From NCBI GenBank assembly GCA_002508425.1, contig DAKU01000155.1:1-18095 (forward strand): a stretch of DNA of 18,095 nucleotides, written 5' to 3'. Within the stretch, counting starts at the first letter, position 1; each line of letters begins with the position of its first letter. The notes beneath the pieces were generated by a model. That model searched no databases and was not told the DNA's origin. It worked only from the letters and a program-made list of their open reading frames with translations. Shown piece after piece: positions 8,401 to 14,967 of the stretch. Both the position numbers and the translations under genes were made by a program. The DNA is from Methanosarcinaceae archaeon UBA470. Its GTDB lineage: Archaea; Halobacteriota; Methanosarcinia; Methanosarcinales; Methanosarcinaceae.

Positions 8401-8414
8401 ACTATACTTAAATA
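8401..8414 (+). promoter_or_regulatory. Promoter of the microprotein gene (same 14-mer as the DtxR-family promoter)
   Basis: ACTATACTTAAATA contains a TATA-like CTTAAATA. The identical 14-mer occurs at 16021, upstream of the DtxR/MntR-family gene. In both places the start codon begins exactly 65 nt after the first base of the 14-mer. The predicted leader is about 30 nt here. Confidence 0.5.
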
Positions 8415-8465
8415 GTTGGAAGAATTAGTCCTAGCCGGTACAAACAGTACCCTTGGTGATATAAA

Positions 8466-8576
8466 GTGAAATATGTTCTGAAAAATGAAGAAGCACATGC
8501 CGATTTAATAGATATTCTACTTCCGTTTATACTAATGTCGATAATTGGTATGATCGTGTTTTTGATACAAGCATGA
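8466..8576 (+). CDS. 36-residue single-helix membrane microprotein divergent from ccmABC
   Basis: A GTG codon follows GGTGAT, an excellent match to the archaeal anti-Shine-Dalgarno complement, after 4 nt; a TATA-like box lies about 50 nt upstream. The frame encodes a charged N-terminus (VKYVLKNEEAHAD) and a hydrophobic helix from about residue 15 to 35 (ILLPFILMSIIGMIVFLIQA), then TGA. The predicted topology is one membrane helix with about 14 soluble residues. I do not recognise a family. Its place beside ccmABC recalls CcmD, which is also a tiny one-helix protein, but CcmD is normally encoded within the ccm operon and no sequence likeness is visible, so that link is only a guess. The promoter and ribosome binding site are the reasons to believe it is a gene. 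Confidence 0.55.
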   Translation: MKYVLKNEEAHADLIDILLPFILMSIIGMIVFLIQA

Positions 8577-8707
8577 TCATATCTTTATATTCTGACAGAA
8601 ACTCTGTAGAACTGATATAATAACTCTCAATTATCTAACAAATTATATCAATGTTCTACCTATCACTCTGAAAGATTCTACATTAATAACTGAAATATGA
8701 AATATCT
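8577..8707. other. Short AT-rich spacer between convergent genes
   Basis: Between the microprotein stop and the end of the YggS-type gene nothing beyond AT-rich sequence is apparent. No strong hairpin terminator was found. Confidence 0.3.
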
Positions 8708-9358
8708 TCAATACTTTCTGTTCCCGAATATTGAAGAACCAATGCGCACCATAGTTGCTCCTTCTTGTATGGCAATTCTGTAGTCGCTGGACATGCCCAT
8801 TGATAGTTCTTGGATGTCGATGTTATCCTGTTTCTTCTGCTGCATTTCATCAAAAAGGACTTTCATTCTTTTGAAATATGATCGTGTTTCTTCCGGGGAT
8901 TCAAAGGGAGGTATGCACATGAGTCCCTGCACATGGATATTTTTGATTGTATGAATCTCAGTAAGCACCCGTGCTATTTCATTATCTGCAAAACCAAATT
9001 TCTGAGGTTCATTGCCTATGTTAACCTGAAGAAAGACCTTCTGTATCTTATTTATAGCTCTGGCTTTCTTATCAATTTCCTGTATTAGCTTCAAGGAGTC
9101 GACCGACTGGATCACATCAAAGAGCTGAACAGCTTTTTTTACTTTATTTGACTGTAAATGCCCTATAAGGTGTTTTTCACAGGGCAATAGCTCATCACAT
9201 TTTTCTTCATATTCCTGAACCTTGTTCTCCCCTATGATGGTGGCTCCTGCCCTTATTGATTCATTTATCCTCTGAGCATTGACTGTTTTGGTGACACAAA
9301 CAAGTTTTGTGTTTCCCAGCTCCTTAAGAATTGCCTTTACATTCTCATTGACTGTCAT
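8708..9358 (-). CDS. YggS/PROSC-family pyridoxal-5'-phosphate homeostasis protein
   Basis: The 216-residue protein matches the single-domain alanine-racemase-like barrel family that binds PLP without known catalysis. The PLP lysine is K24 in LVCVTKT (often VSKT in bacteria). Other hallmarks are GENKVQE (43-49), HLIGHLQSNK (63-72), LMCIPPF, and the phosphate-binding end LSMGMSSDYRIAI with MVRIGSSIFG. Family members buffer PLP and influence amino-acid and keto-acid pools. The length is slightly below the usual 220-235. The start ATG has a weak GGTAAGATGA stretch before it. The gene stands alone with a 190-bp spacer upstream in which nothing else was found. Confidence 0.92.
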   Translation of the reverse strand: MTVNENVKAILKELGNTKLVCVTKTVNAQRINESIRAGATIIGENKVQEYEEKCDELLPCEKHLIGHLQSNKVKKAVQLFDVIQSVDSLKLIQEIDKKARAINKIQKVFLQVNIGNEPQKFGFADNEIARVLTEIHTIKNIHVQGLMCIPPFESPEETRSYFKRMKVLFDEMQQKKQDNIDIQELSMGMSSDYRIAIQEGATMVRIGSSIFGNRKY

Positions 9359-9548
9359 TCATCTTACCAAAGGTATTTTCATTTAACCGGTGCGACCGTA
9401 GCTATTAACTAAATGTAAAGGGTCTGATATAAAAAATTCGTTTGGTTCTTGTCTAGAAATAGACTATGATCTTTTTGAGTAAATGTGGATTTTGTAAAAG
9501 AAATATATAGTGGTATTTTCAGGTTGATGACCTCTTTTCTTACTGATT

Positions 9549-9932
9549 TCAATTAGTGCAGTTTATTTCTTCCACTTGCATGGTTGCAATGCACTTCTTT
9601 CCGAGATATTCGGTTCCCCAATCCAATAAAGTTTTCAACACTGGAAGAACTGTTTTTCCAAAATCTGTAATGGTGTATTCGACTTTTGGGGGAATTTGAG
9701 GGTACACTTTTCTTGTGATCAAACCGTCTTCTTCAAGTTCACGCAGTTGTTTTGTAAGCATCTTTGGAGACACATCAGGAATAAGCTGCTGAATTTTGTT
9801 ATAACGTAATGTGTTATCTGCCAGCAGACAAAGTATCATTGGTTTCCACTTGCCCCCTATTACATCCAAAGTTGCCTCAATGGGACAACAACAGTGATTA
9901 TTATTGTTTTTTCCACATTCTGTGATTTGCAT
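9549..9932 (-). CDS. HxlR-family winged-helix transcriptional regulator
   Basis: The 127-residue protein has the HxlR/MarR-like core CPIEATLDVIGGKWKPMILC (residues 16-35), the recognition region VSPKMLTKQLRELEEDGLI and the wing YPQIPPKVEYTITDFG. It has many cysteines (6, 14, 15, 16, 35, 114, 125). C16 lies at the position just before the first helix where redox-sensing HxlR proteins such as YodB and HypR carry their reactive cysteine, so thiol- or quinone-sensing is plausible but not shown. It is divergent from an iron-sulfur flavoprotein gene, and inverted repeats cover both promoters. This is a standard regulator-target arrangement, and autoregulation is likely. Confidence 0.92.
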   Translation of the reverse strand: MQITECGKNNNNHCCCPIEATLDVIGGKWKPMILCLLADNTLRYNKIQQLIPDVSPKMLTKQLRELEEDGLITRKVYPQIPPKVEYTITDFGKTVLPVLKTLLDWGTEYLGKKCIATMQVEEINCTN

Positions 9933-9934
9933 TG

Positions 9935-9989
9935 TACCATACCAGTAAGTTACTATCCTAAATGATTGTATGGTATATAAATATAGTAA
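9935..9989. promoter_or_regulatory. Overlapping inverted repeats and divergent TATA boxes between hxlR-type and flavoprotein genes
   Basis: Two perfect inverted repeats interlock: TACCATAC (9935-9942) with GTATGGTA (9968-9975), and TTACTAT (9950-9956) with ATAGTAA (9983-9989). First arms and second arms are each offset by 15 bp. The compact palindrome AGTAAGTTACT (9944-9954) lies inside. The plus-strand TATA box TATATAAAT (9974-9982) and a minus-strand TTTATATACC overlap the right arms. This geometry suits HxlR dimers occluding both promoters. Confidence 0.55.
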
Positions 9990-10002
9990 GCATAATAGAA
10001 CT

Positions 10003-10029
10003 AAAGAATACCCTGACGGGTAGTTCTTT
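10003..10029 (+). promoter_or_regulatory. 5'-leader hairpin of the iron-sulfur flavoprotein mRNA
   Basis: AAAGAATACCC (10003-10013) pairs with GGGTA-G-TTCTTT (10018-10029), giving an 11-bp stem with one bulged G (10023) and a TGAC loop. The TATA box centred at 9978 predicts transcription starting near 10004, so the hairpin would form the very 5' end of the mRNA. It lies about 15 nt before the AAGGAG ribosome binding site. Its role (stability, a transcription-attenuating structure, or a protein site) is unknown. Confidence 0.45.
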
Positions 10030-10056
10030 TCAATATAATTAAGGAGAAACTAGTAC

Positions 10057-10614
10057 ATGAAAGCTATAGGTATTATTGGAAGCCCAAGAATTAATGGGAA
10101 CACTGCTACACTTGTAAAACAGACCCTTGAGTCTGCAGCAGAAGCCGGAGCTGAAACAGAGTTATTCTATCTCAATGAGCTGGAGTTTAAAGGCTGCCAG
10201 GGATGTGGTTACTGTAAGATCCACGATAAATGCAAACTGCAAGATGACCTTACCAAAGTACTAAATTCAATGGTAAAAGCCGATTCAATCGTCATGGGTT
10301 CTCCTATATATTTCAGTCAATTCACAGGCCAAATGCGTTTATTCCTTGATAGGTGCTATTCTCTGATCAATCCGGACTTCTCTCCCCGTGTGGCTCCTGG
10401 AAAAAAAGCCGTGCTTGTAGGCTCTCACGGAGCACCTGTAGCTGCTATGTATGCCCCTGTATTTGAGGAATTTGCCGGAAACCTCAAGAATTTCATGGGT
10501 GTCGAGACTATTGATACGATCATAGCCGCAGGATACAGCGAACCCGGTTCTGTAAAAAGTAATGCTGAACTAATGGCTAGGGCAAAAGCAGCTGGTTTGA
10601 AGCTGGCAGAGTGA
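10057..10614 (+). CDS. Iron-sulfur flavoprotein (Isf family), NADPH-dependent FMN reductase fold
   Basis: The 185-residue protein has a flavodoxin-like fold starting MKAIGIIGSPRINGNTATL, where the SPRxNGNT loop binds FMN phosphate. The compact cluster motif CX2CX2CX5C is at C47, C50, C53 and C59, the same numbering I recall for the Methanosarcina thermophila Isf, which binds FMN and one 4Fe-4S cluster. GSPIYFSQFTGQMRLFLDRC is the second flavin-contact region. Isf proteins accept electrons from ferredoxin and have been linked to reduction of oxygen and peroxide, so a redox-stress role fits the divergent HxlR gene. The start ATG follows AAGGAG by about 10 nt. A hairpin with a T-rich tail lies just after the stop codon. 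Confidence 0.92.
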   Translation: MKAIGIIGSPRINGNTATLVKQTLESAAEAGAETELFYLNELEFKGCQGCGYCKIHDKCKLQDDLTKVLNSMVKADSIVMGSPIYFSQFTGQMRLFLDRCYSLINPDFSPRVAPGKKAVLVGSHGAPVAAMYAPVFEEFAGNLKNFMGVETIDTIIAAGYSEPGSVKSNAELMARAKAAGLKLAE

Positions 10615-10626
10615 ACTATTTGAAAA

Positions 10627-10650
10627 AAAGAGCGATGAAACGCTCTTTTA
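10627..10650 (+). terminator. Hairpin terminator after the iron-sulfur flavoprotein gene
   Basis: AAAGAGCG (10627-10634), loop ATGAAA, CGCTCTTT (10641-10648) forms a perfect 8-bp stem followed by T-rich sequence, 12 bp after the stop codon. Archaeal termination mainly needs the T-tract; the stem may protect the 3' end. Confidence 0.6.
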
Positions 10651-10739
10651 TATCAACTTTTTATTGTTATATTAAACCCAATGGCTTAACATAATATGCA
10701 ATTTTGAATTATTGAAAAAATATAGTCTAAAATAACATA

Positions 10740-11174
10740 TTATGCTTCAATGACCTTAATGCTGAAGGTCAGAGCCTGACCGGCAAGCGGGTGGTTAATA
10801 TCAAGTGTGATTGTCTCGTCCGTTACTTCAGTAACCATTGCAGGCATTTGTTGACCATCATCTGTACCTAGCGTCAGGATCATTCCAATCTCAACCTCCA
10901 CATCAGACTGAAGGATTGATCTTGGGAATGATTGTGTAAGGTCCGGATTTATTTCGCCGTAGGCTTCGCAAGCTTCTATTCTGAAGGTTTTCTCTTCCCC
11001 TACTTCCATGCCCCTTACTGCATCTTCAAAACCTGGTATAACCTGACCTGCTCCAACAGTGAATTCAAGTGGTTGATCATGGTCTGCAGAACTATCAAAA
11101 ACAGTGCCGTCATCCAGTGTGCCGGTATAATCTATCTTTATTGTATCTCCATCTTTTATTGGCAAAAATATCAA
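10740..11174 (-). CDS. SlyD-like FKBP-type peptidyl-prolyl cis-trans isomerase
   Basis: The 144-residue protein has the FKBP core interrupted by an insert-in-flap chaperone domain. The first part has IKIDYTGTLDDGTVFDSS (13-30), QVIPGFEDAV and GMEVGEEKTF, then EACEAYGE leads into the insert at about residues 75-127. The chain returns with INHPLAGQALTFSIKVIEA. It catalyses proline isomerisation and binds unfolded proteins in the cytoplasm. The histidine- and cysteine-rich metal-binding tail of bacterial SlyD is absent, as is common in short archaeal FKBPs. No ATG is available at the N-terminus: TTG at 11174 or TTG at 11165 are the candidates, and an in-frame TAA lies just upstream. The 5' neighbour on the same strand ends 139 bp away, so it probably has its own promoter. 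Confidence 0.9.
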   Translation of the reverse strand: MIFLPIKDGDTIKIDYTGTLDDGTVFDSSADHDQPLEFTVGAGQVIPGFEDAVRGMEVGEEKTFRIEACEAYGEINPDLTQSFPRSILQSDVEVEIGMILTLGTDDGQQMPAMVTEVTDETITLDINHPLAGQALTFSIKVIEA

Positions 11175-11313
11175 CTCGGTTTATTCAAAACAAGTAAACA
11201 CTCATTTTTGTGCAAAGGAGGGATTGACATTACTTAGGCTTTTTGGTAAAGAAGAAAGTGATATAATATCACACGTATGGAATTGCAGAGAAGCTGTTTT
11301 ATGCATTAATAAA

Positions 11314-11955
11314 TCATAGATTTTGCAGTATCTCTCTGTACCTCTCCAAACGCTGCTTACCTGTTTCCTTTGACTGGCTGTTTGCAGCGAACATAATGTA
11401 CGAAGGCAGGACCTCAAGGCCCGTGTACTCAAATATGCAATGAGTGATGTATTTTAAGAGTTCATTGATGTCTCCATGTGCACCACCTTTCGAATACAAG
11501 CTTTCATCGGCACCCGTGGTGATGGTCACCATGACCTTTTTACCTTTTAACAGGCCTTTATCATAGACACCCTGAGTAATGGGATCAAATGCAAAGCCTG
11601 CTGCAAATACCCTATCTATCCAGCCTTTCATGATGGCAGGCATGCCGGTGAAGTAAATGGGAAACTGGAATATTAGCAGATCAGCCCATTTCACTTTCTC
11701 CATCTCTTCCATTATATCCGGCACAAAAGTACCTGTCTTGCTTGCATTGATCTGTTCTGGAAACAGGCTTAAAACATCTTTCTTTTTCCTTTGCAGGAAA
11801 TCACTAGCATCAAGCACAGGCTTGAACTTCATGGCATAGAGATCGCTAACCTTTACTTCATGACCTGATTTTTCCAGGGTCTCCAGAGCGGTAGCTTTCA
11901 GTGCAGCATTAAAAGATGCAGGTTCCTGATGCGCATAAATATAGAATATGTTCAT
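11314..11955 (-). CDS. Flavodoxin-fold NAD(P)H:quinone oxidoreductase family protein
   Basis: The 213-residue protein belongs to the flavodoxin_2 group (PF02525; MdaB, KefF and NQO1 relatives). It begins MNIFYIYAHQEPASFNAAL, with the HxEPxSFN flavin loop. The second flavin region is FQFPIYFTGMPAIMKGWIDR, followed by GFAFD and LLKGKKVMVTITTGA. These enzymes transfer two electrons from NAD(P)H to quinones and other electrophiles, avoiding semiquinones. The ATG at 11955 is chosen because GGGGAG ends 4 nt before it; a TTG 12 nt further upstream overlaps that site and is unlikely. A TATA-like AAATATTAAG about 30 nt upstream suits this start. Its upstream neighbour is a divergent dehydrogenase gene. 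Confidence 0.88.
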   Translation of the reverse strand: MNIFYIYAHQEPASFNAALKATALETLEKSGHEVKVSDLYAMKFKPVLDASDFLQRKKKDVLSLFPEQINASKTGTFVPDIMEEMEKVKWADLLIFQFPIYFTGMPAIMKGWIDRVFAAGFAFDPITQGVYDKGLLKGKKVMVTITTGADESLYSKGGAHGDINELLKYITHCIFEYTGLEVLPSYIMFAANSQSKETGKQRLERYREILQNL

Positions 11956-12133
11956 ATTTCTCCCCAATACATATATATGGGCTTAATATTTGAAAATATT
12001 CCAACATTGGTGGCAAATGGAAAAATAGCTTATTTGTAAAAATGAAATCCAGAATCGTATTATAGAGCTATACCAAACCTTTTTACTCTTGTATACCAGA
12101 AATATGATAAGGATTTCTAAAAGTGATGTTTCT

Positions 12134-13114
12134 ATGGATGTGCTATGGCTTGATCAGTCTGATGTGCAAAGCTTGCTGGACATGCATTCCACAATAGAAG
12201 CCGTGGAGAAAGGTTTCAGACAGCATGGTCTAAAAAAAGTGCAGATGCCTCCTAAATCATATCTCTATTTCCAAAAATACAATGGTGATCTACGCACCAT
12301 GCCGGTGTATATAGAGGAGGAAGATATTGCTGGTGTGAAGATAGTTAACGTGCATCCAGACAATCATCAGAAGGGTTTGCCGACTGTTATGGCAGTGATT
12401 GTGCTAAATTCTACACAGACCGGTGCACCTCTGGCTATCATGGACGGGACATTTATTACAGATATGCGCACAGGTGCCGCTGGAGGGGTGGCTGCAAAAT
12501 GTCTTGCCAGGAAGAATTCACATGTTGTGGGCATGGTTGGAGTAGGGGACCAGGCTCGTACCCAGTTGCTTGCCCTTTCTGTGATTATGGACATTCAGGA
12601 AGTGAAGCTTTTTTGCAGGAACATGAATCACTGTAATCGCTTTGAGAAAGATATGAGCCATGTGATGAGTTGTGAATTTCTGAAGAAGGACAATATAAAG
12701 GATGTATGTGACTGCGACATCCTGGTGACCACCACTCCTGTAAGGGAACCAGTGGTAAGGTCTGAGTGGGTTAAGGACGGTACACATATCAATGCAATAG
12801 GGGCGGATGCAAAAGGCAAGGAAGAACTGGACCCGGAGCTTCTGTTACGTGCTAAGGTGGTAGTAGACGATATTATACAGGCATCCCATTCAGGTGAAAT
12901 TAATGTACCTTTGTCAAAGGGTATAATTACCGAGAAAGATATCTTCTGTGAACTCGGAGAAGTAGTCTCTGGTATTCATTCTGGAAGGCAGTCTTATGAT
13001 GAGATTACCATTTTTGATTCCACGGGGCTTGCAGTGCAAGACGTAGTCACTGCCAACATGATATACAGGAAAGCTCTTGAACAGGATATAGGCCAGAGCA
13101 TAAGGATACTATAA
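12134..13114 (+). CDS. Ornithine cyclodeaminase / archaeal alanine dehydrogenase family (OCD/mu-crystallin)
   Basis: The 326-residue protein aligns throughout, as I remember it, with the Archaeoglobus NAD-dependent alanine dehydrogenase. Shared features are MPPKSY (K41), DLRTMP (R54), GVKIVNVHP (K69), the GLPTVMAVIVLN strand, MRTGAAGGVAAKCLARK, the Rossmann loop GMVGVGDQA (133-141), VTTTPVREPVV, HINAIGADAKGKEELD and TIFDSTGLAVQD. The enzyme would interconvert alanine and pyruvate with ammonia, although ornithine cyclodeamination or an imine reductase role cannot be excluded within the family. ATG 12134 is preferred because homologues begin at the corresponding residue and GTGAT precedes it by 6 nt. 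ATG 12104 or TTG 12089 would add 10-15 residues. The integrase gene starts 54 bp downstream but has its own TATA-like sequence. Confidence 0.87.
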   Translation: MDVLWLDQSDVQSLLDMHSTIEAVEKGFRQHGLKKVQMPPKSYLYFQKYNGDLRTMPVYIEEEDIAGVKIVNVHPDNHQKGLPTVMAVIVLNSTQTGAPLAIMDGTFITDMRTGAAGGVAAKCLARKNSHVVGMVGVGDQARTQLLALSVIMDIQEVKLFCRNMNHCNRFEKDMSHVMSCEFLKKDNIKDVCDCDILVTTTPVREPVVRSEWVKDGTHINAIGADAKGKEELDPELLLRAKVVVDDIIQASHSGEINVPLSKGIITEKDIFCELGEVVSGIHSGRQSYDEITIFDSTGLAVQDVVTANMIYRKALEQDIGQSIRIL

Positions 13115-13168
13115 CCCATTCCAGCAAGGTTATATACACAGTCTACCATTACTCAATTAGTGATTCAA

Positions 13169-14359
13169 ATGTCTAGCGTAGACCAACAAGTAAATGAAAT
13201 TATCAAAGATGATAAATTCACACTTGAGGATGTTTTAAGTGACCGTTTTGTGAAGAGACTTTCTGACATGAGATTTCACAAAGAAGGCAGTAGAAAAAGT
13301 CTCGGAGTTTCCCTGCTTCGCCTCTGCAACCAAGAAGAGAAAAACCCCACTCAGCTCCTCGAACTCTTCAAAAAGGAACAACTCGAAATTTACGACTTTG
13401 ACATGCGTTCTATCAACGATGTTTTCGCAAATTTCTACACATCCATTAAAGACCTCGCTCCCACCACTCAAAAAAGTGTTATCAACCGTGTCAACTACTT
13501 CTTCAAATACTATAAAGTTGCAACCCCCGACATCGGTAGAATAAATGCCACACCCCTCGAAGACAACTTCTTCATTCCCTCCATCTCTGACATCCAACGT
13601 GTACTCGAATTCTGCTCCCCTCGTGACAAAGCCATAATCTTACTCCAATGTACCTCCGGTATGGGAACAGGTGAACTCCTCCCCCTCAAAATCGCCGACT
13701 TCAAAAAAGGCTACGATGAAATCACAGGAATTACCATGTTTCACCCCCTTCGTAAAAAGACACAAAAACGCTACTACACATTCATCACTCGTGAAGCCTC
13801 AAACGCCGTTCTATTCTGGCTCAACGAATATAATGCTCCCGACACTGCCTCTCTCTTTGGTTTAGAAGAGCATGGTATCATATCAATGTACCAACGCCTT
13901 TCCCAAGTTGCAGGCTACAACAAAAACCGCAAATCAGGCTCTTACTCCAAAATCCGCTCTCATAACATGCGAAAATACTTCAATAACACCCTCGGTCAAA
14001 CAGGGATGCCCGAAAACCTCATCAACTACCTCTCAGGTCGTGCCGACAACAAAACATATGCTGCCTACAACATTCGAACTCCCGAACAACTCAAAGACCA
14101 ATACACCCAATATGCCATCCATCTCACCATCAACGAAGGAACAAAACCACCTGAAGACTACAGAGAACTTATTCGCCTCGTTCAACAACAACATGCTGAT
14201 AACCAACTACTAGCCCTCAACCAACAGCACCAAGATGCAGAAATGGAAGAGCTCAAGAAAATAGTCTACGCATCCAAAATGTACGATGACCTTAAAAACA
14301 GAGGCAGAGAAGAGCAAGCAAAAAACGTGTTAAAGAGGTTAAGCGAAAATATCAAATAA
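13169..14359 (+). CDS. Tyrosine recombinase / archaeal integrase with non-canonical box I
   Basis: The 396-residue protein has an N-terminal SAM-like core-binding region (about 30-120), a catalytic region (about 140-320) and a charged, probably coiled-coil tail (about 332-393). Box II is SHNMRKYF (H265, R268), and the likely nucleophile is Y300 in TYAAYNIRTPEQ. The box I arginine expected near SGMGTGELLPL is glycine (G166), and the usual H/W before the tyrosine is R in LSGRAD. I cannot tell whether this is normal for its archaeal family or a sign of decay. After about 45 codons the gene uses C-ending codons heavily (CTC, AAC, TAC, ATC, CCC), unlike its neighbours, which suggests transfer. ATG 13169 follows AGTGAT closely and is preferred to the GTG at 13160. 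TATA-like GGTTATATAC lies upstream. No tRNA target is adjacent. Confidence 0.85.
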   Translation: MSSVDQQVNEIIKDDKFTLEDVLSDRFVKRLSDMRFHKEGSRKSLGVSLLRLCNQEEKNPTQLLELFKKEQLEIYDFDMRSINDVFANFYTSIKDLAPTTQKSVINRVNYFFKYYKVATPDIGRINATPLEDNFFIPSISDIQRVLEFCSPRDKAIILLQCTSGMGTGELLPLKIADFKKGYDEITGITMFHPLRKKTQKRYYTFITREASNAVLFWLNEYNAPDTASLFGLEEHGIISMYQRLSQVAGYNKNRKSGSYSKIRSHNMRKYFNNTLGQTGMPENLINYLSGRADNKTYAAYNIRTPEQLKDQYTQYAIHLTINEGTKPPEDYRELIRLVQQQHADNQLLALNQQHQDAEMEELKKIVYASKMYDDLKNRGREEQAKNVLKRLSENIK

Positions 14360-14443
14360 CCTCTGATAATTCTGATAAACCCTCTGTTTTTTATATCACC
14401 ATAAATTTGAAGTGGCATTTATATTCTTCATTAAGAGCAAAAT

Positions 14444-14548
14444 CAGTTAAATCGTCCATGATTATTAATTTACTTAGCTATTAGTTATATTTTAGTGGGA
14501 AGTGGTACTGAGGAAGGTAGGTTAATCGAAATTCTCTGAGATATTATG
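14444..14548 (+). repeat. Diverged direct repeat, copy A
   Basis: This stretch aligns with 15859-15961 in the same orientation over about 100 bp at roughly 70-75% identity by eye. The best-kept parts are ATTATTAATTTA and the core TAGGTTAATCGAAATTCTCT (14517-14536) against TAGGTTTATCGAAAATCTCT. It begins about 85 bp after the integrase stop. It could be one end of an integrated element or a dispersed intergenic repeat. Confidence 0.5.
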
Positions 14549-14634
14549 TTTTCTATTTTGTTTCAAAAGTATCTTAATAATCAACTTTAAAAATAAGAAC
14601 GTAATACTAAAAATAAAGTACATGGGACATTATT

Positions 14635-14751
14635 TTGAATGAAGATGTGTCATTTCCTATCGGAACAGTTCTAGTTGTAGGCAAAATATATGGTGTTCTT
14701 GACTTTGCCACAGTTTTGAGAAACACAAAATCATTTTTCCCACTTATATAG
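14635..14751 (+). pseudogene. Possible N-terminal remnant of an IS1634/IS4-like transposase
   Basis: A 38-codon frame starting at TTG encodes PIGTVLVVGKIYGVLDFATV and ends RNTKSFFPLI before TAG. From memory this resembles the opening of IS1634-type transposases of Methanosarcina (lpvG..mvvGkiy..lDFs.Vf..hKs), which should continue with an SYKLTEN-type block. No such continuation was found in any frame downstream, so only a scrap would remain. The resemblance is by eye and the fragment is short. Confidence 0.35.
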
Positions 14752-14933
14752 TAAAAGAGTATGCTTTTGTCAACAACAGATTATTTTGAGCATTTTGCTG
14801 TTCAGCGTCAAAGGGGTATGTTTTTCTGATATCTTTTTTGGCTTCAATGGGGAGGTAGCAGGTGGGAAAGGTCATATTCCTATAGACTTTTGAATCCTTG
14901 GCTTGGGAAAAACATAGGCAAAAATACCATACA

Positions 14934-14950
14934 TCTAATATAAAATTAGA
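14934..14950 (+). promoter_or_regulatory. Palindrome enclosing the TATA box of the 14968 gene
   Basis: TCTAAT-ATAAA-ATTAGA is a perfect 6-bp inverted repeat around the TATA sequence TAATATAAAA. The predicted transcription start, about 26 nt on, is near 14966, so the mRNA would be leaderless for the ATG at 14968. A protein bound to the dyad would block TBP, as at many archaeal repressor operators. Confidence 0.45.
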
Positions 14951-14967
14951 ACAAATATAGTGTGAAT

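Larger units (their letters stand above)
14360..14967. other. Intergenic accessory region with repeat copy and transposase-like scrap
   Basis: Six hundred bases without an intact gene. It holds copy A of a diverged direct repeat (14444-14548), a short frame resembling a transposase N-terminus (14635-14751), and a palindromic promoter (14934-14950). The rest is AT-rich and unassigned. Confidence 0.5.

Noticed and set aside
13115..13168. tRNA gene or attachment site upstream of the integrase
   Set aside because: The 54-bp gap holds only a TATA-like sequence; no cloverleaf or tRNA 3' end can be drawn.
13235..13597. 120-codon open frame antisense to the integrase
   Set aside because: It is a shadow produced by the integrase's C-ending codons, which give few stops on the other strand; no ribosome binding site or promoter supports it.
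14744..14875. Minus-strand 43-codon frame (MTFPTCYLPIEAKKDIRKTY start) with AGGAA-like site
   Set aside because: Composition is plausible but it is short, overlaps the transposase-like scrap on the other strand, has no clear promoter and matches nothing I know; chance is likely at this AT content.
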